In this document: in pieces, positions 18,704 to 27,964 of the stretch
Numbering within the stretch: the stretch's first letter is position 1
How the letters are laid out: each line of letters opens with the position of its first letter
DNA from: Paenalcaligenes suwonensis
GTDB lineage: Bacteria > Pseudomonadota > Gammaproteobacteria > Burkholderiales > Burkholderiaceae_B
Direction of reading: 5' to 3'
NCBI RefSeq assembly: GCF_011290505.1
Contig: NZ_JAANPV010000011.1
Span: forward strand, 53,256-117,255
DNA: 64,000 nucleotides
Made by a program: the position numbers and the translations under genes
The notes under the pieces: model-generated
The model's input: the letters and a program-made list of their open reading frames with translations, nothing else
Databases searched by the model: none
Told to the model about the DNA's origin: nothing

Positions 18704-19900
18704 ATGTCGTCCACGACGTATTCTTCCTCTTTTTCTTGGCGTGACTGGGTACACCCCATAGTCGCTGGATTGATCTCTGTGTTGGTGAACTATGGGGGCA
18801 CCTTTATTTTGGTGTTTCAAGCCGCCAAGGTAGCCGGTCTAAGCCCAGCGCTTACGGCGTCGTGGGTGTGGTCGGTTTCTATTGGTGTAGGGGTAACGGG
18901 CTTGGTATTAAGTTGGCGTACCAAGGTGCCTGTGATTACCGCCTGGTCTACACCAGCCGCTGCCTTTTTAGTGACCGCGTTGGCGACTACACCTTATGAG
19001 CAAGCGGTAGGGGCTTATATGATCTCGGCGCTGCTCTTTGTACTACTAGGGCTATCAGGGTGGTTTGAGCGCTTAATACGGTGGATTCCACCCGGCATTG
19101 CAGCAGGGTTGTTGGCGGGTATCTTATTGCAGTTTGGCATTAAGGCTTTTGGTGGGATGAGTGTAGACCCTTGGCTGGTGGGCACCTTGATAGTGGCTTA
19201 TATCGTGCTAAAACGCTTTACAGCGCGCTATGCGGTCGTTGGGTTACTCGTGCTGGGTTTGGCGCTGTTGTTTGTGCTGGATAGGGTGGAGCTGCAAGGG
19301 GTGAGCTTACAGTTTGCAGCGCCTGTATTCACCATGCCGGCTTTTTCGTTGAATGCCTTGTTAAGCGTTGCGCTGCCATTGTTCTTGATTACGCTAACCG
19401 GGCAATACATGCCTGGCATGTTGGTGCTGCGTAATGATGGTTATCACACCAATGCCAGTCCTATTGTGAGCGTAACGGGGTTGGGTTCGCTCGTCATGGC
19501 GCCGTTTGGTTCACATGCTTTTAATTTGGCGGCAATTACGGCTGCTATCTGTACAGGCCCAGAAGCCCACGAAGACCCTTCTAAGCGCTGGATAGCCGGT
19601 GTGGCAGCAGGCGTGTTTTATATCGCCGTGGGGGTGTTTGGGGTGACCTTAGCAGCCGTTTTCATGGCCTTGCCCGCGACATTTATTACTACTTTAGCGG
19701 GGTTGGCGTTGTTGGGAACTATTGGCGGTAGTTTAGCGAGTGCATTGGCCGAGGCAAAAACGCGTGAGGCATCGTTGATTACCTTCTTAGCAGCAGCGGC
19801 CAATATTCAGTTCTTAGGCATTGGGGGCGCTTTTTGGGGGCTGGTGATAGGGTTATGTGCGCATGTTGCACTGCATGTACCGTTTACCCGCCGTCGTTAA
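18704..19900 (+). CDS. benE: Benzoate/H+ symporter BenE family protein
   Basis: 398 residues with about 11-12 membrane helices. Family features include LVNYGGTFILVFQAA near the start, the WSTPAAAFL segment, WIPPGIAAGLLAGILLQFG, and PFGSHAFNLAAITAAIC. BenE proteins import benzoate or related aromatic acids across the inner membrane. No ben catabolic gene lies nearby, so the true substrate is open. Apparently monocistronic, with its own upstream region of about 140 bp after the preceding terminator. Confidence 0.88.
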   Translation: MSSTTYSSSFSWRDWVHPIVAGLISVLVNYGGTFILVFQAAKVAGLSPALTASWVWSVSIGVGVTGLVLSWRTKVPVITAWSTPAAAFLVTALATTPYEQAVGAYMISALLFVLLGLSGWFERLIRWIPPGIAAGLLAGILLQFGIKAFGGMSVDPWLVGTLIVAYIVLKRFTARYAVVGLLVLGLALLFVLDRVELQGVSLQFAAPVFTMPAFSLNALLSVALPLFLITLTGQYMPGMLVLRNDGYHTNASPIVSVTGLGSLVMAPFGSHAFNLAAITAAICTGPEAHEDPSKRWIAGVAAGVFYIAVGVFGVTLAAVFMALPATFITTLAGLALLGTIGGSLASALAEAKTREASLITFLAAAANIQFLGIGGAFWGLVIGLCAHVALHVPFTRRR

Positions 19901-19932
19901 GCAAGAACCATGCTCGCGCAGTGTGTAAGCAC

Positions 19933-19966
19933 AAAAAATCCCATCATGCTGTATTTGCATGATGGG
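19933..19966 (-). terminator. Rho-independent terminator of the AEC transporter gene
   Basis: 10-bp stem CCCATCATGC / GCATGATGGG (19940-19966). The A-run at 19933-19938 reads as a T-tract on the minus strand. May also stop benE transcription. Confidence 0.85.
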
Positions 19967-19992
19967 AGAGGATAAAAGAGCTTACATGGAAA

Positions 19993-20922
19993 TTACGGGT
20001 AGAAAGTAGAAACTATCGCTAAACCGGCTGGAATTGAAATTAGGGCACAAAGAGTACTAATTACCACGGTAGAAGCTGATTGATCCATATAGGCTTTATT
20101 GCCTACAGCTAAAGCAGGAACGGCTGTTGCAGTAGGAATAACCCCAATCAAAAAGGCTGATGCTAATAGCTCACCGCGTAATCCTAGGGCAATCCCTACG
20201 CCTAAAATTAAAAGAGCTTGGACGATGTTCTTTACAAATACGTTAAAGATGATTTCTTTATTCAGAGAGAACTTGGATTTGGAAATAAACAAGCCCAGAA
20301 AGAACAGTGCTACACCGCCAGCCGTTTTGCCCAGTTCGTTAATGGATGAACTGAGAATTTCTGGCAGACGCACACCGCATACCGCCAGCACAGCACCCAA
20401 AATGGGCAGTATCACCAGCGGCTGAGAGACCGCTTTACCTAGGGCTTTGAGAGGGCTTGAACCTGCTGCACCACCCCCTAGCAAAGCCAAGGCTAAGGGC
20501 AGAATCAAAACGGTATAGATCAAGTTACCAATCACCATGGCGATTAAGCCTGATGATCCCACCGCGGCAATCAGCACGGGTGGCCCGCAGTACGCCATAT
20601 CAGGGAATGACACGGCTAAGGCTTGCATGGTGGCATCGGCCTTGTTGTGTTTGAACATCACCCTACCAGCAACATAGCCCAGTACATAGGTAACAATTAA
20701 TCCTACGGCTAATGCTAAAGCGTAATCAATATTCAGAATATTTTTGGGTGAAGAACTTAGCGCAGCCAGAAATAAAGCCAAAGGCAGTGCAATTTTTACG
20801 ACATAGTCTGCAAAGGCTTGAGAATAGTCCTGCTTGACGAACCCTGTCTTCCCGCATCCCCAACCAACCGCTATGCCCAGAGTAATAGGGCCTAAGGCCT
20901 CTAAGATGGTGTGCACTAACAT
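19993..20922 (-). CDS. AEC-family transporter (auxin efflux carrier superfamily)
   Basis: 309 residues, 10 hydrophobic segments, from the ATG at 20922 (MLVHTILEALGPITLGIAVG); GAGGA lies about 10 nt upstream. A TTG at 20943 would add seven polar residues and is less likely. The family includes malonate, malate and other carboxylate carriers in bacteria. Central and C-terminal segments (SFPDMAYCGPPVLIAAVG, LIGVIPTATAVPALAVG) fit AEC permeases. No malonate decarboxylase genes are adjacent, so the substrate is unknown. Confidence 0.85.
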   Translation of the reverse strand: MLVHTILEALGPITLGIAVGWGCGKTGFVKQDYSQAFADYVVKIALPLALFLAALSSSPKNILNIDYALALAVGLIVTYVLGYVAGRVMFKHNKADATMQALAVSFPDMAYCGPPVLIAAVGSSGLIAMVIGNLIYTVLILPLALALLGGGAAGSSPLKALGKAVSQPLVILPILGAVLAVCGVRLPEILSSSINELGKTAGGVALFFLGLFISKSKFSLNKEIIFNVFVKNIVQALLILGVGIALGLRGELLASAFLIGVIPTATAVPALAVGNKAYMDQSASTVVISTLCALISIPAGLAIVSTFYP

Positions 20923-21225
20923 GCTTTTATGTTCCTCTTTCAAACAATAATGTTAAATAAAGAAAAGAAATATTTATGCAATAAAGAAATGGGTTTCTTT
21001 TTAGCGGTTAGATAAAAATTATAACTTTTTGATTTGCGTAAAAATTAATACTTGATCATATTCCTCTGTTACTGGGTAAAACAATTGTAAAGAAGTATTT
21101 AATATGGGGTTAAGTAGTGGTTTTTCAGGATCCCGCGAATGGGGTTTTGGTTTTACTTTTCATAATTAGATTATGATTAAAATGGCACCAAAATCTGATG
21201 GGAAATTTAAGCTCAAGGGGAAAAG
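20923..21225. promoter_or_regulatory. AT-rich divergent intergenic region with palindrome
   Basis: About 300 bp without a gene, between the AEC transporter and the cupin-mqo-poxB genes. CATAAT-TAG-ATTATG at 21161-21175 is a perfect 6-bp dyad with a 3-nt centre, 50 bp before the cupin start. It has the T-N11-A shape common in LysR sites. The rest is AT-rich promoter-like DNA with no ORF that I can support. Confidence 0.4.
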
Positions 21226-21612
21226 ATGATTCGTTGCGTAAGGCTCTCTACAGATGATCAAGGGCAGTCAATAATCGAAGAAGGTTTCATAGATTTACCT
21301 GCCGGTGAGCGCGGTGATCTGGTGGGGTTACCCACGAATGCGGTCAGCATTTCGTTTAGGGAAACCAGCGAAGGCGGTAGTTTTGACTGGCACACAGCAC
21401 CGGCTCGCCAGTATGTGCTGACGTTAAGCGGCGTGCTGGAGTTCGAAACTCGCACGGGTAAGCGTTTTCAACTTAGTCCAGGTGATGTGCTGTTAGCAGA
21501 AGACACCGTAGGTGGCGGTCATAAGTGGCGTTTATTGAATAACGATCCTTGGCGTCGTGCGTATGTGATTTTGCCATTGGGCGAAACCGTACCGTTTGTT
21601 GCTGCCAAGTAA
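21226..21612 (+). CDS. Cupin-domain protein
   Basis: 128-residue single-domain cupin. Motif 1 is seen as SFDWHTAPARQYVLTLSGVLEFE and motif 2 as LSPGDVLLAEDTVGGGHKW. The usual metal-ligand set is only partly kept (His in FDWH and GGGH). Likely cytosolic. It leads a tight cluster with mqo (24 bp) and poxB (14 bp). Function unknown; a small-molecule-sensing or isomerase role in the same pathway is possible. Confidence 0.78.
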   Translation: MIRCVRLSTDDQGQSIIEEGFIDLPAGERGDLVGLPTNAVSISFRETSEGGSFDWHTAPARQYVLTLSGVLEFETRTGKRFQLSPGDVLLAEDTVGGGHKWRLLNNDPWRRAYVILPLGETVPFVAAK

Positions 21613-21635
21613 AAGAGTGTTGAACAGGAGTTGTT

Positions 21636-23138
21636 ATGACGAATCAACGTTTGCCTGCTAATACCGATATCGTGATGATTGGTGCAGGCATCATGAGTGC
21701 TACGCTGGGAACACTGCTCAAAGAGCTAGAGCCCACCCTGAACATTGTGGTGCTTGAAGCATTAGAAGATTGCGCACAAGAAAGCTCTGATGGCTGGAAT
21801 AACGCCGGTACCGGCCACGCCGCCAACTGCGAAATGAATTACACGCCACAGCGCCCAGATGGCAGCGTGGACATTTCCAAAGCCTTAGAAGTTAATACTG
21901 AATTTGATTTGTCGCGTCAGTTGTGGACGTACTTGATCCGCAAAGGCTCTATCCCTGACCCGCGTGCGTTTATTCACCCATGCCCGCACATGAGCTTTGT
22001 GTGGGGTGACGAGAATGTGAAGTACCTACGCGAGCGTTTTAAACAAATGTCGGCGCACCATTGCTATCACGGCATGGAGTACAGCGAAGACCACAAACAA
22101 ATTGCTGAATGGGTACCGTTGGTCATGGAAGGGCGTGACCCCAGCGAGCCTATTGCTGCCACACGCATCATCACAGGCTCCGATGTGGATTACGGTGCGC
22201 TAACGCACATTTTGTTCAAAAGCCTTGCGCAAGAATCAGGCGTATCACTGAACTACCTAAGCCGTGTGCACGATTTGAAGCGTGCTGCTAATGGTCAATG
22301 GCAGGTGGACGTGCGCAATGCTCACAGTGGTGAAAAACAATCGGTAACGGCCAAGTTTGTGTTTATTGGCGCGGGTGGTGGGGCGCTAGAACTGCTACAA
22401 AAATCCGGTATTCCTGAGGGTCACGGTTATGGTGGCTTTCCCGTCAGTGGTATTTGGTTGCGTTGCGATGTAGACGACGTCAGCGAACGCCATCATGCCA
22501 AAGTTTATGGTAAAGCACCTCACGGTTCGCCACCCATGTCGGTACCCCACTTGGATACCCGAATCATTGGCGGCAAAAAATCCATTCTGTTTGGGCCTTA
22601 TGCGGGTTTCTCTTCTCGCTTCTTAAAGCACGGCTCATTGTTGGATTTGGCGAAGTCAGTGCGTCCAGGCAACGTCTTGCCCATGTTGGACGTTGCTAAA
22701 GATAACTGGCAGTTATGTGAATACTTGGTGTCGCAAGTGCTGCAAAGCGAAGCCCACCAATTTGAGATGCTGCGCGAGTTCTACCCTAATGTGCAGCCTC
22801 ACCAATGGACCAAAGCAGTGGCGGGTCAGCGTGTACAAATCATTAAGCCTACGCACGAACATGGCGAGGGCGTACTGGAGTTTGGTACCGAGCTGATTAC
22901 GGCAGCCGATCGTTCTATTGCGGCCTTGCTGGGGGCATCACCGGGTGCGTCTACAGCCGCTTTCATTGCGCTGGAAATTTTGCAGAAGTGTTTCGCCGAC
23001 AAGCTGACATCAGATGCATGGCTGAATAAGCTGAAAAGCATTATTCCTACCTACGGCATAGACCTGAAAGTAGACGCCGAGGCGTGTAAAGCCATCCGTG
23101 CTGAAACCGCAGCCGTATTGAAACTGGAAAATATTTAA
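21636..23138 (+). CDS. mqo: Malate:quinone oxidoreductase
   Basis: 500 residues, normal length for the FAD-dependent, membrane-associated enzyme that oxidises malate to oxaloacetate and reduces quinone. The N-terminal FAD-binding fold is VMIGAGIMSATLGTLLKELEP followed by VLEALED; NNAGTGHAANCEMNYTP and GPYAGFSSRFLKHGS are characteristic of Mqo. AGGAG precedes the ATG. Sits between a cupin gene and poxB, upstream of cytochrome bd genes, forming a quinone-linked respiratory group. Confidence 0.95.
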   Translation: MTNQRLPANTDIVMIGAGIMSATLGTLLKELEPTLNIVVLEALEDCAQESSDGWNNAGTGHAANCEMNYTPQRPDGSVDISKALEVNTEFDLSRQLWTYLIRKGSIPDPRAFIHPCPHMSFVWGDENVKYLRERFKQMSAHHCYHGMEYSEDHKQIAEWVPLVMEGRDPSEPIAATRIITGSDVDYGALTHILFKSLAQESGVSLNYLSRVHDLKRAANGQWQVDVRNAHSGEKQSVTAKFVFIGAGGGALELLQKSGIPEGHGYGGFPVSGIWLRCDVDDVSERHHAKVYGKAPHGSPPMSVPHLDTRIIGGKKSILFGPYAGFSSRFLKHGSLLDLAKSVRPGNVLPMLDVAKDNWQLCEYLVSQVLQSEAHQFEMLREFYPNVQPHQWTKAVAGQRVQIIKPTHEHGEGVLEFGTELITAADRSIAALLGASPGASTAAFIALEILQKCFADKLTSDAWLNKLKSIIPTYGIDLKVDAEACKAIRAETAAVLKLENI

Positions 23139-23151
23139 GGAAAGCACCTCC

Positions 23152-24885
23152 ATGAAGATTAAAAATGTAGCCGACTTGTTGACTGAAACCCTGATAGAAG
23201 CTGGGGTGAAGCGCATTTATGGTGTGGTGGGGGATAGCTTAAACGGGGTAACAGAGTCGTTGCGCCAACGCCCAGAGCTAGAGTGGGTAGGCGTGCGTCA
23301 TGAAGAAGTGGCCGCTTTTGCCGCCAGTGGCGAGTCTCAAGTGACTGGTGAGCTTGCTGTGTGTGCGGGTTCATGTGGACCAGGCAACCTGCACTTAATT
23401 AATGGTTTGTTTGATGCGCATCGTAGCCGTACCCCCGTACTGGCCATTGCTGCGCATATTCCTTCTGCTGAAATTGGCAGTGGGTATTTTCAAGAAACGC
23501 ATCCACAAAATCTGTTCCAAGAGTGCAGCCATTATTGTGAAATGGTGTCCGACCCTAAACAGTTGCCCTATGTGTTGGATAATGCCATTCGTGCTGCGGT
23601 AGGCCAGAAGGGCGTAGCAGTCATTGTGTTGCCAGGGGACGTGGCGCTAAAAGAAGCACCCGTAACCAGCGTGACGCCACGCCTAGGCTTGTTGCCACCC
23701 GAGCCACAAGTGCAACCTGCCGATGCGCAAATTGATGCCTTGGCAGAATTGCTAAATAGTTCCGGCAAAGCGGCCTTGTTCACGGGGCGCGGTTGTGCGG
23801 GTGCACACGCTGAGTTGCTGCAATTAGCCGATGCCTTAAAGAGCCCCATGGTGCACGCCTTGGGTGGTAAAGAGCACGTGGAGTTCGATAATCCCTACGA
23901 TGTGGGTATGACCGGGTTTATTGGTTTTTCGTCAGGCTATGCTGCAATGCATGCCTGCGACACGTTACTGATGCTAGGTACAGACTTCCCGTACAAACAA
24001 TTCTTACCTAGCCACGTCAAAGTGGTGCAAGTGGATATTCGCCCGGAAAACTTGGGGCGCAGAGCGAAATTGGAGTTGGGTGTAGTAGGTGATGTGAAAC
24101 TGACGATTCAGCGTTTACTGCCTAAGCTGAAGGCACGCACTGACAACAGTTTCTTGGATTCCGCACGTAAACATTATCAGAAGGCCCGTGAAGGGTTGGA
24201 TGAGTTGGCGCAACCGGGTAAGCACGGCGTTATTCACCCGCAGTACTTGGCACGTGTGCTGAGTGAAAAAGCATCGGACGATGCCATTTTCACCGCTGAC
24301 GTGGGTACGGCAACGGTGTGGGCTGCCCGTTATTTGAAAATGAATGGTAAGCGTCGACTAGTGGGTTCTTTGACACATGGTTCTATGGCGAATGCGATGC
24401 CCCAAGCGTTGGGTATTAAGCATGCGTTGCCAGAGCGCCAAGTGATTACGTTTTCTGGGGATGGTGGTTTGTCCATGCTGATGGGGGATTTAATCAGCCT
24501 GAAACAACACAATATCCCTGTGAAAGTAGTGGTTTTCAATAACGGTGTGTTGGGATTCGTAGCACTGGAAATGAAAGCAGCTGGCTTTGTAAATACAGGG
24601 GTAGATCTGGACAACCCAGACTTTGCCGCTGTTGCTCGTGCCGTGGGTATCCATGGTGTGCGTGTTGAACATCCTGATGATCTTCCCGCCGCCATAGAAG
24701 AAGTACTGCAGCACGAGGGTCCTGCTTTGCTGGACGTAGTCACAGCAAAACAGGAATTGGTACTACCTCCGACCATTGGCTTAGAGCAGGTTAAAGGATT
24801 TGGTCTGTGGGGGTTAAGGGCGGTGATGGATGGTCAAATGCACAATGTGATCGATTTGGCCAAAACCAATCTGTTAGACCGCTAA
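23152..24885 (+). CDS. poxB: Pyruvate:quinone oxidoreductase (pyruvate oxidase)
   Basis: 577-residue thiamine-diphosphate enzyme that converts pyruvate to acetate and CO2 and passes electrons to quinone. N-terminal ThDP-binding domain with the catalytic Glu in GVRHEEVAAFAASGE, central FAD-binding domain, and C-terminal ThDP motif (TFSGDGGLSMLMGDL ... VVFNNGVLGF). Length matches E. coli PoxB (about 572), and the C-terminal extension needed for membrane activation appears present (LEQVKGFGLWGLRAVM). 14 bp after mqo, hence probably co-transcribed. Confidence 0.92.
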   Translation: MKIKNVADLLTETLIEAGVKRIYGVVGDSLNGVTESLRQRPELEWVGVRHEEVAAFAASGESQVTGELAVCAGSCGPGNLHLINGLFDAHRSRTPVLAIAAHIPSAEIGSGYFQETHPQNLFQECSHYCEMVSDPKQLPYVLDNAIRAAVGQKGVAVIVLPGDVALKEAPVTSVTPRLGLLPPEPQVQPADAQIDALAELLNSSGKAALFTGRGCAGAHAELLQLADALKSPMVHALGGKEHVEFDNPYDVGMTGFIGFSSGYAAMHACDTLLMLGTDFPYKQFLPSHVKVVQVDIRPENLGRRAKLELGVVGDVKLTIQRLLPKLKARTDNSFLDSARKHYQKAREGLDELAQPGKHGVIHPQYLARVLSEKASDDAIFTADVGTATVWAARYLKMNGKRRLVGSLTHGSMANAMPQALGIKHALPERQVITFSGDGGLSMLMGDLISLKQHNIPVKVVVFNNGVLGFVALEMKAAGFVNTGVDLDNPDFAAVARAVGIHGVRVEHPDDLPAAIEEVLQHEGPALLDVVTAKQELVLPPTIGLEQVKGFGLWGLRAVMDGQMHNVIDLAKTNLLDR

Positions 24886-25005
24886 TAATCAGGTGCCAGG
24901 CTAGTGTAGTTCTGCTGGTTTTTCTGTTCTGTCCCACGTCTTAGTTTGTGTAGGAGTAGGCGTGGGTTCAGGATAAAACAGTTGGTTTTCACCTAGATAA
25001 TTATT

Positions 25006-26574
25006 ATGGTAAATGAAACCGTCGTTGATCTGTCCCGCTTGCAGTTTGCGGCTACAGCACTTTATCACTTCTTGTTTGTTCCTTTAACTCTTGGTCTGTC
25101 CATCTTGATCGCTGTTATGGAGACGGTATACGTCACCACTGGGCGTGAAGTGTACAGACGCATGACACAGTTCTGGGCCAAGCTTTTCATGATCAACTTT
25201 GCGCTAGGTGTAGCAACAGGGTTGACCATGGAATTTCAGTTTGGGACGAACTGGTCGTTTTACTCCAGCTTTGTAGGGGATGCATTTGGTACTCTACTTG
25301 CCGTAGAGGGTCTGATGGCGTTCTTTATGGAGTCCACCTTTATCGGTCTGATGGTATTGGGCTGGGATCGCATGTCTAAGGGCAAGCACTTGGTCGTAAC
25401 CTATTTGGTTGCACTGGGTTCTAACCTGTCGGCTTTGTGGATTCTGGTGGCCAATAGCTTTATGCAAAGCCCGTTGGGTGCAGAGTTCAACCCCATCACC
25501 ATGCGTATGGAGCTGTCCAACTTCTCGGCCATGTTCTTTAATCCGGACGCACAAGCGAAGTTTGTGCATACGGTATTGGCGGGTTATGTAACGGCTGCTG
25601 TCTTCGTCTGTGGGGTAAGTGCGTTCTACATGCTGCGTAATAGGCACATGGATATCGCACGCCGCTCTTTCCGTATCGCCGCGCTGTTTGGCGTTTTAGG
25701 TACGGCAGGGGTGCTGACACTGGGCGATGCCTTGGGCTTGATTGGTGGTCATGCACAACCTACCAAACTGGCTGCTATGGAAGCGCTTTGGAAAGAAGAG
25801 AAAGCACCCATGCCATTTAACGCCATTGCCTTCCCTTCGCAAGAAGAGCAGCGCAATATAGGCGAAGTGCAAATTCCCGCCTTACTCTCTATTCTAGTAA
25901 CGCACTCCTTGGACGGTACAGTACCGGCCATCGATCAGCTAGAAGAGCAGGCTAAAGTGCGGATTCGCAATGGTATGCCCGCCGTAGAAGCAATGAAGAC
26001 CTTAAGCGAAAACCCACTTGATACCGCTGCGTTGGCTCAGTTTGAAGCGCACAAAGCGGATATAGGCTATGGGTTATTGGTACAACGCTATGCGCCAGAA
26101 GGTGATTTATCGTTAATCACCGAAGAGGACATTGCGAAGGCTGCCAATGACACTATTCCTGAAGTATGGGTGATCTTCTGGTCATTCCGTATCATGGTGG
26201 CATTAGGCTTGTTGATGCTGGCGTACTTCGTAGGGGCATTGGTACTAACACTGTCCAACAAAGTGCAAAACAACCGCTGGTTCCTGCGCTGTTCAATATG
26301 GATGATTCCCGTACCATTCATCGCGTGTGAAATGGGGTGGATCGTGGCCGAGGTAGGTAGGCAGCCATGGACAGTGTACGAAATGCTGCCAACGTGGTTA
26401 TCAGCCTCCACGCATAGCGTCACATACATGGTCGTATCGTTAGCAGGCTTCTTGTTGTTCTACACGATTTTTGCGCTGATCGAGATGTACTTGATGATCC
26501 GCAGTATTCGTAAAGGACCGGATGACGAGCCAACGACTCCGGCTACCCAAACCACTGCCGCGACAGCGTCATAA
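25006..26574 (+). CDS. cydA: Cytochrome bd ubiquinol oxidase subunit I (long Q-loop)
   Basis: 522 residues. Haem ligands are visible: His21 (TALYHFLFVPLT), His188 (KFVHTVLAGY), and Met397 in FRIM, aligned with His19, His186 and Met393 of E. coli CydA. The quinone loop is long (about residues 250-390), as in the L-type subfamily. GRQPW follows near the C-terminus. Catalyses quinol oxidation with O2 reduction at high affinity. No clear Shine-Dalgarno precedes the ATG. Likely transcribed with cydB and the small subunit. Confidence 0.96.
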   Translation: MVNETVVDLSRLQFAATALYHFLFVPLTLGLSILIAVMETVYVTTGREVYRRMTQFWAKLFMINFALGVATGLTMEFQFGTNWSFYSSFVGDAFGTLLAVEGLMAFFMESTFIGLMVLGWDRMSKGKHLVVTYLVALGSNLSALWILVANSFMQSPLGAEFNPITMRMELSNFSAMFFNPDAQAKFVHTVLAGYVTAAVFVCGVSAFYMLRNRHMDIARRSFRIAALFGVLGTAGVLTLGDALGLIGGHAQPTKLAAMEALWKEEKAPMPFNAIAFPSQEEQRNIGEVQIPALLSILVTHSLDGTVPAIDQLEEQAKVRIRNGMPAVEAMKTLSENPLDTAALAQFEAHKADIGYGLLVQRYAPEGDLSLITEEDIAKAANDTIPEVWVIFWSFRIMVALGLLMLAYFVGALVLTLSNKVQNNRWFLRCSIWMIPVPFIACEMGWIVAEVGRQPWTVYEMLPTWLSASTHSVTYMVVSLAGFLLFYTIFALIEMYLMIRSIRKGPDDEPTTPATQTTAATAS

Positions 26575-26589
26575 TTTAGGGAGTCAACC

Positions 26590-27723
26590 ATGGATGTTTA
26601 TTACGTACTTCAAATAGTTTGGTGGCTGCTCTTAGGCGTGCTGCTAATGGGGCTTGGGGTGATGGTAGGTATGGATATGGGCGTAGGTACGTTACTGCGC
26701 TTTGTAGGCCGTACCGATGCCGAACGCCGCGTAGCCCTGAACATTATTGGCCCACACTGGGACGGTAACCAGGTGTGGTTTATTCTGGGCGGTGGTGCCA
26801 TTTTCGCAGCATGGCCGTTGGTGTATGCGACAGCGTTTTCCGGCTTCTATATTGTGATGCTGGTTTTGCTGTGGAGCATGATCATTCGCCCATTGGGTTT
26901 TGAGTACCGTAGCAAGTTGCCGCATGCGGCGTGGCGTAACGCCTGGGATTGGAGCTTGTTTGCTTCAGGTCTGATCCCTATGGTGATTTACGGTGCGGCG
27001 ATTGGTAACGTGTTGCAAGGTGTGCCTTTTCACTTTGATTGGCGCATGACGTCCTACTACACCGGTAGTTTCTTGGAACTGCTGAACCCCTTTGCTGTGT
27101 TGTGTGGTTTGGTGTCTGTGTCGCTGTCCATTTACATGGGCGGTGCTATCTTGATGAACGGTAGTGTGGGTGACATTGCTAAACGTGCTCGCAAAGCATC
27201 TTTGCTAGGCGGTACGGTAGCGATTGTGCTGTTCACACTGTGCGGCATTTGGGTAGCTAACATGGATTTCTACCAAATCGTGTCTTCACCTGAGCCAGGT
27301 TTAGCGCAGATTCCTCTGCATCAAACGGTAGAAGTTGTGGAAGGTGGTTTGTTGAATAACTTCCGTAACTACCCCATTTTGTGGGCGGTACCTGCGTTGG
27401 GCTATATTGGCCTGATTTTGGGTATGCTGGCGCTTAAAGCCGGACGCTCGCTGTTGGGGTGGTGGATGGGTGCTTTGGCTTGGATTGGTGTATTGGGTAC
27501 GGCCGGTGCGGCAATGTTCCCATTCATCATGCCTTCCAGCACAAACCCATCGCACAGTCTGACCGTGTGGAACTCGGGTGCTAGCTCCTTGACCATGAGC
27601 TGGATGCTGGGCTTTACCATTATCTTTATGCCGCTGATTATTGCTTATACCAGCTGGGCATTCTGGGTAATGCGCGGCAAAGTAACGACTGAAGAAGTCG
27701 ACAGTTCAGAGCACGCTTTATAA
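26590..27723 (+). CDS. cydB: Cytochrome bd ubiquinol oxidase subunit II
   Basis: 377 residues, eight or nine hydrophobic helices, starting 16 bp after cydA. Conserved features are the N-terminal VWWLLLGVLLMGLGVMVGMDMGVG segment, GPHWDGNQVWFI and WPLVYATAFSGFY. Partners CydA in the bd oxidase complex of the inner membrane. GGAG lies upstream of the ATG. Confidence 0.95.
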   Translation: MDVYYVLQIVWWLLLGVLLMGLGVMVGMDMGVGTLLRFVGRTDAERRVALNIIGPHWDGNQVWFILGGGAIFAAWPLVYATAFSGFYIVMLVLLWSMIIRPLGFEYRSKLPHAAWRNAWDWSLFASGLIPMVIYGAAIGNVLQGVPFHFDWRMTSYYTGSFLELLNPFAVLCGLVSVSLSIYMGGAILMNGSVGDIAKRARKASLLGGTVAIVLFTLCGIWVANMDFYQIVSSPEPGLAQIPLHQTVEVVEGGLLNNFRNYPILWAVPALGYIGLILGMLALKAGRSLLGWWMGALAWIGVLGTAGAAMFPFIMPSSTNPSHSLTVWNSGASSLTMSWMLGFTIIFMPLIIAYTSWAFWVMRGKVTTEEVDSSEHAL

Positions 27724-27734
27724 GGAGCCCCATT

Positions 27735-27959
27735 ATGTCGGTATTAATGCGTTTTATTGTGCTCCTGATTTTGGCTGTTATCGCTATTTTGCTGACGGTC
27801 ATCCTCGGGGATTATGGCCCTTGGTATTTGTCGTGGTTGCTGGGCACCGGTTTTATGGTGCTGGTAGCGGCAATGGGCGGGGTCTTGTATGAAGAGCAAG
27901 AGGACGCCTTAGATCGACCTGCAGAGGTAAAACAAAGCAGGTCGTCCTCGGGTTATTAA
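27735..27959 (+). CDS. Enlarged CydX-like bd oxidase small subunit
   Basis: 74 residues starting 12 bp after cydB with AAGGAG upstream. The second half carries the CydX-like signature WYLSWLLGTG ... GGVLYEEQE, matching the WYFAWILGT ... LEHVE pattern of the 37-residue E. coli CydX. The first 25 residues form an extra transmembrane helix (FIVLLILAVIAILLTVILG) not found in CydX. No internal Met allows a short CydX alone, so the two-helix form seems genuine. A YbgE-type origin of the extra helix is possible. Confidence 0.75.
   Translation: MSVLMRFIVLLILAVIAILLTVILGDYGPWYLSWLLGTGFMVLVAAMGGVLYEEQEDALDRPAEVKQSRSSSGY
27900..27949. other. Imperfect long hairpin at the end of the cyd operon
   Basis: CGACCTGC / GCAGGTCG (27915-27944) is extended by GAGGA / TCCTC with a 10-nt one-sided loop. 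It lies inside the last codons of the CydX-like gene, and no T-tract follows. Confidence 0.35.
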
Positions 27960-27964
27960 TCAGC

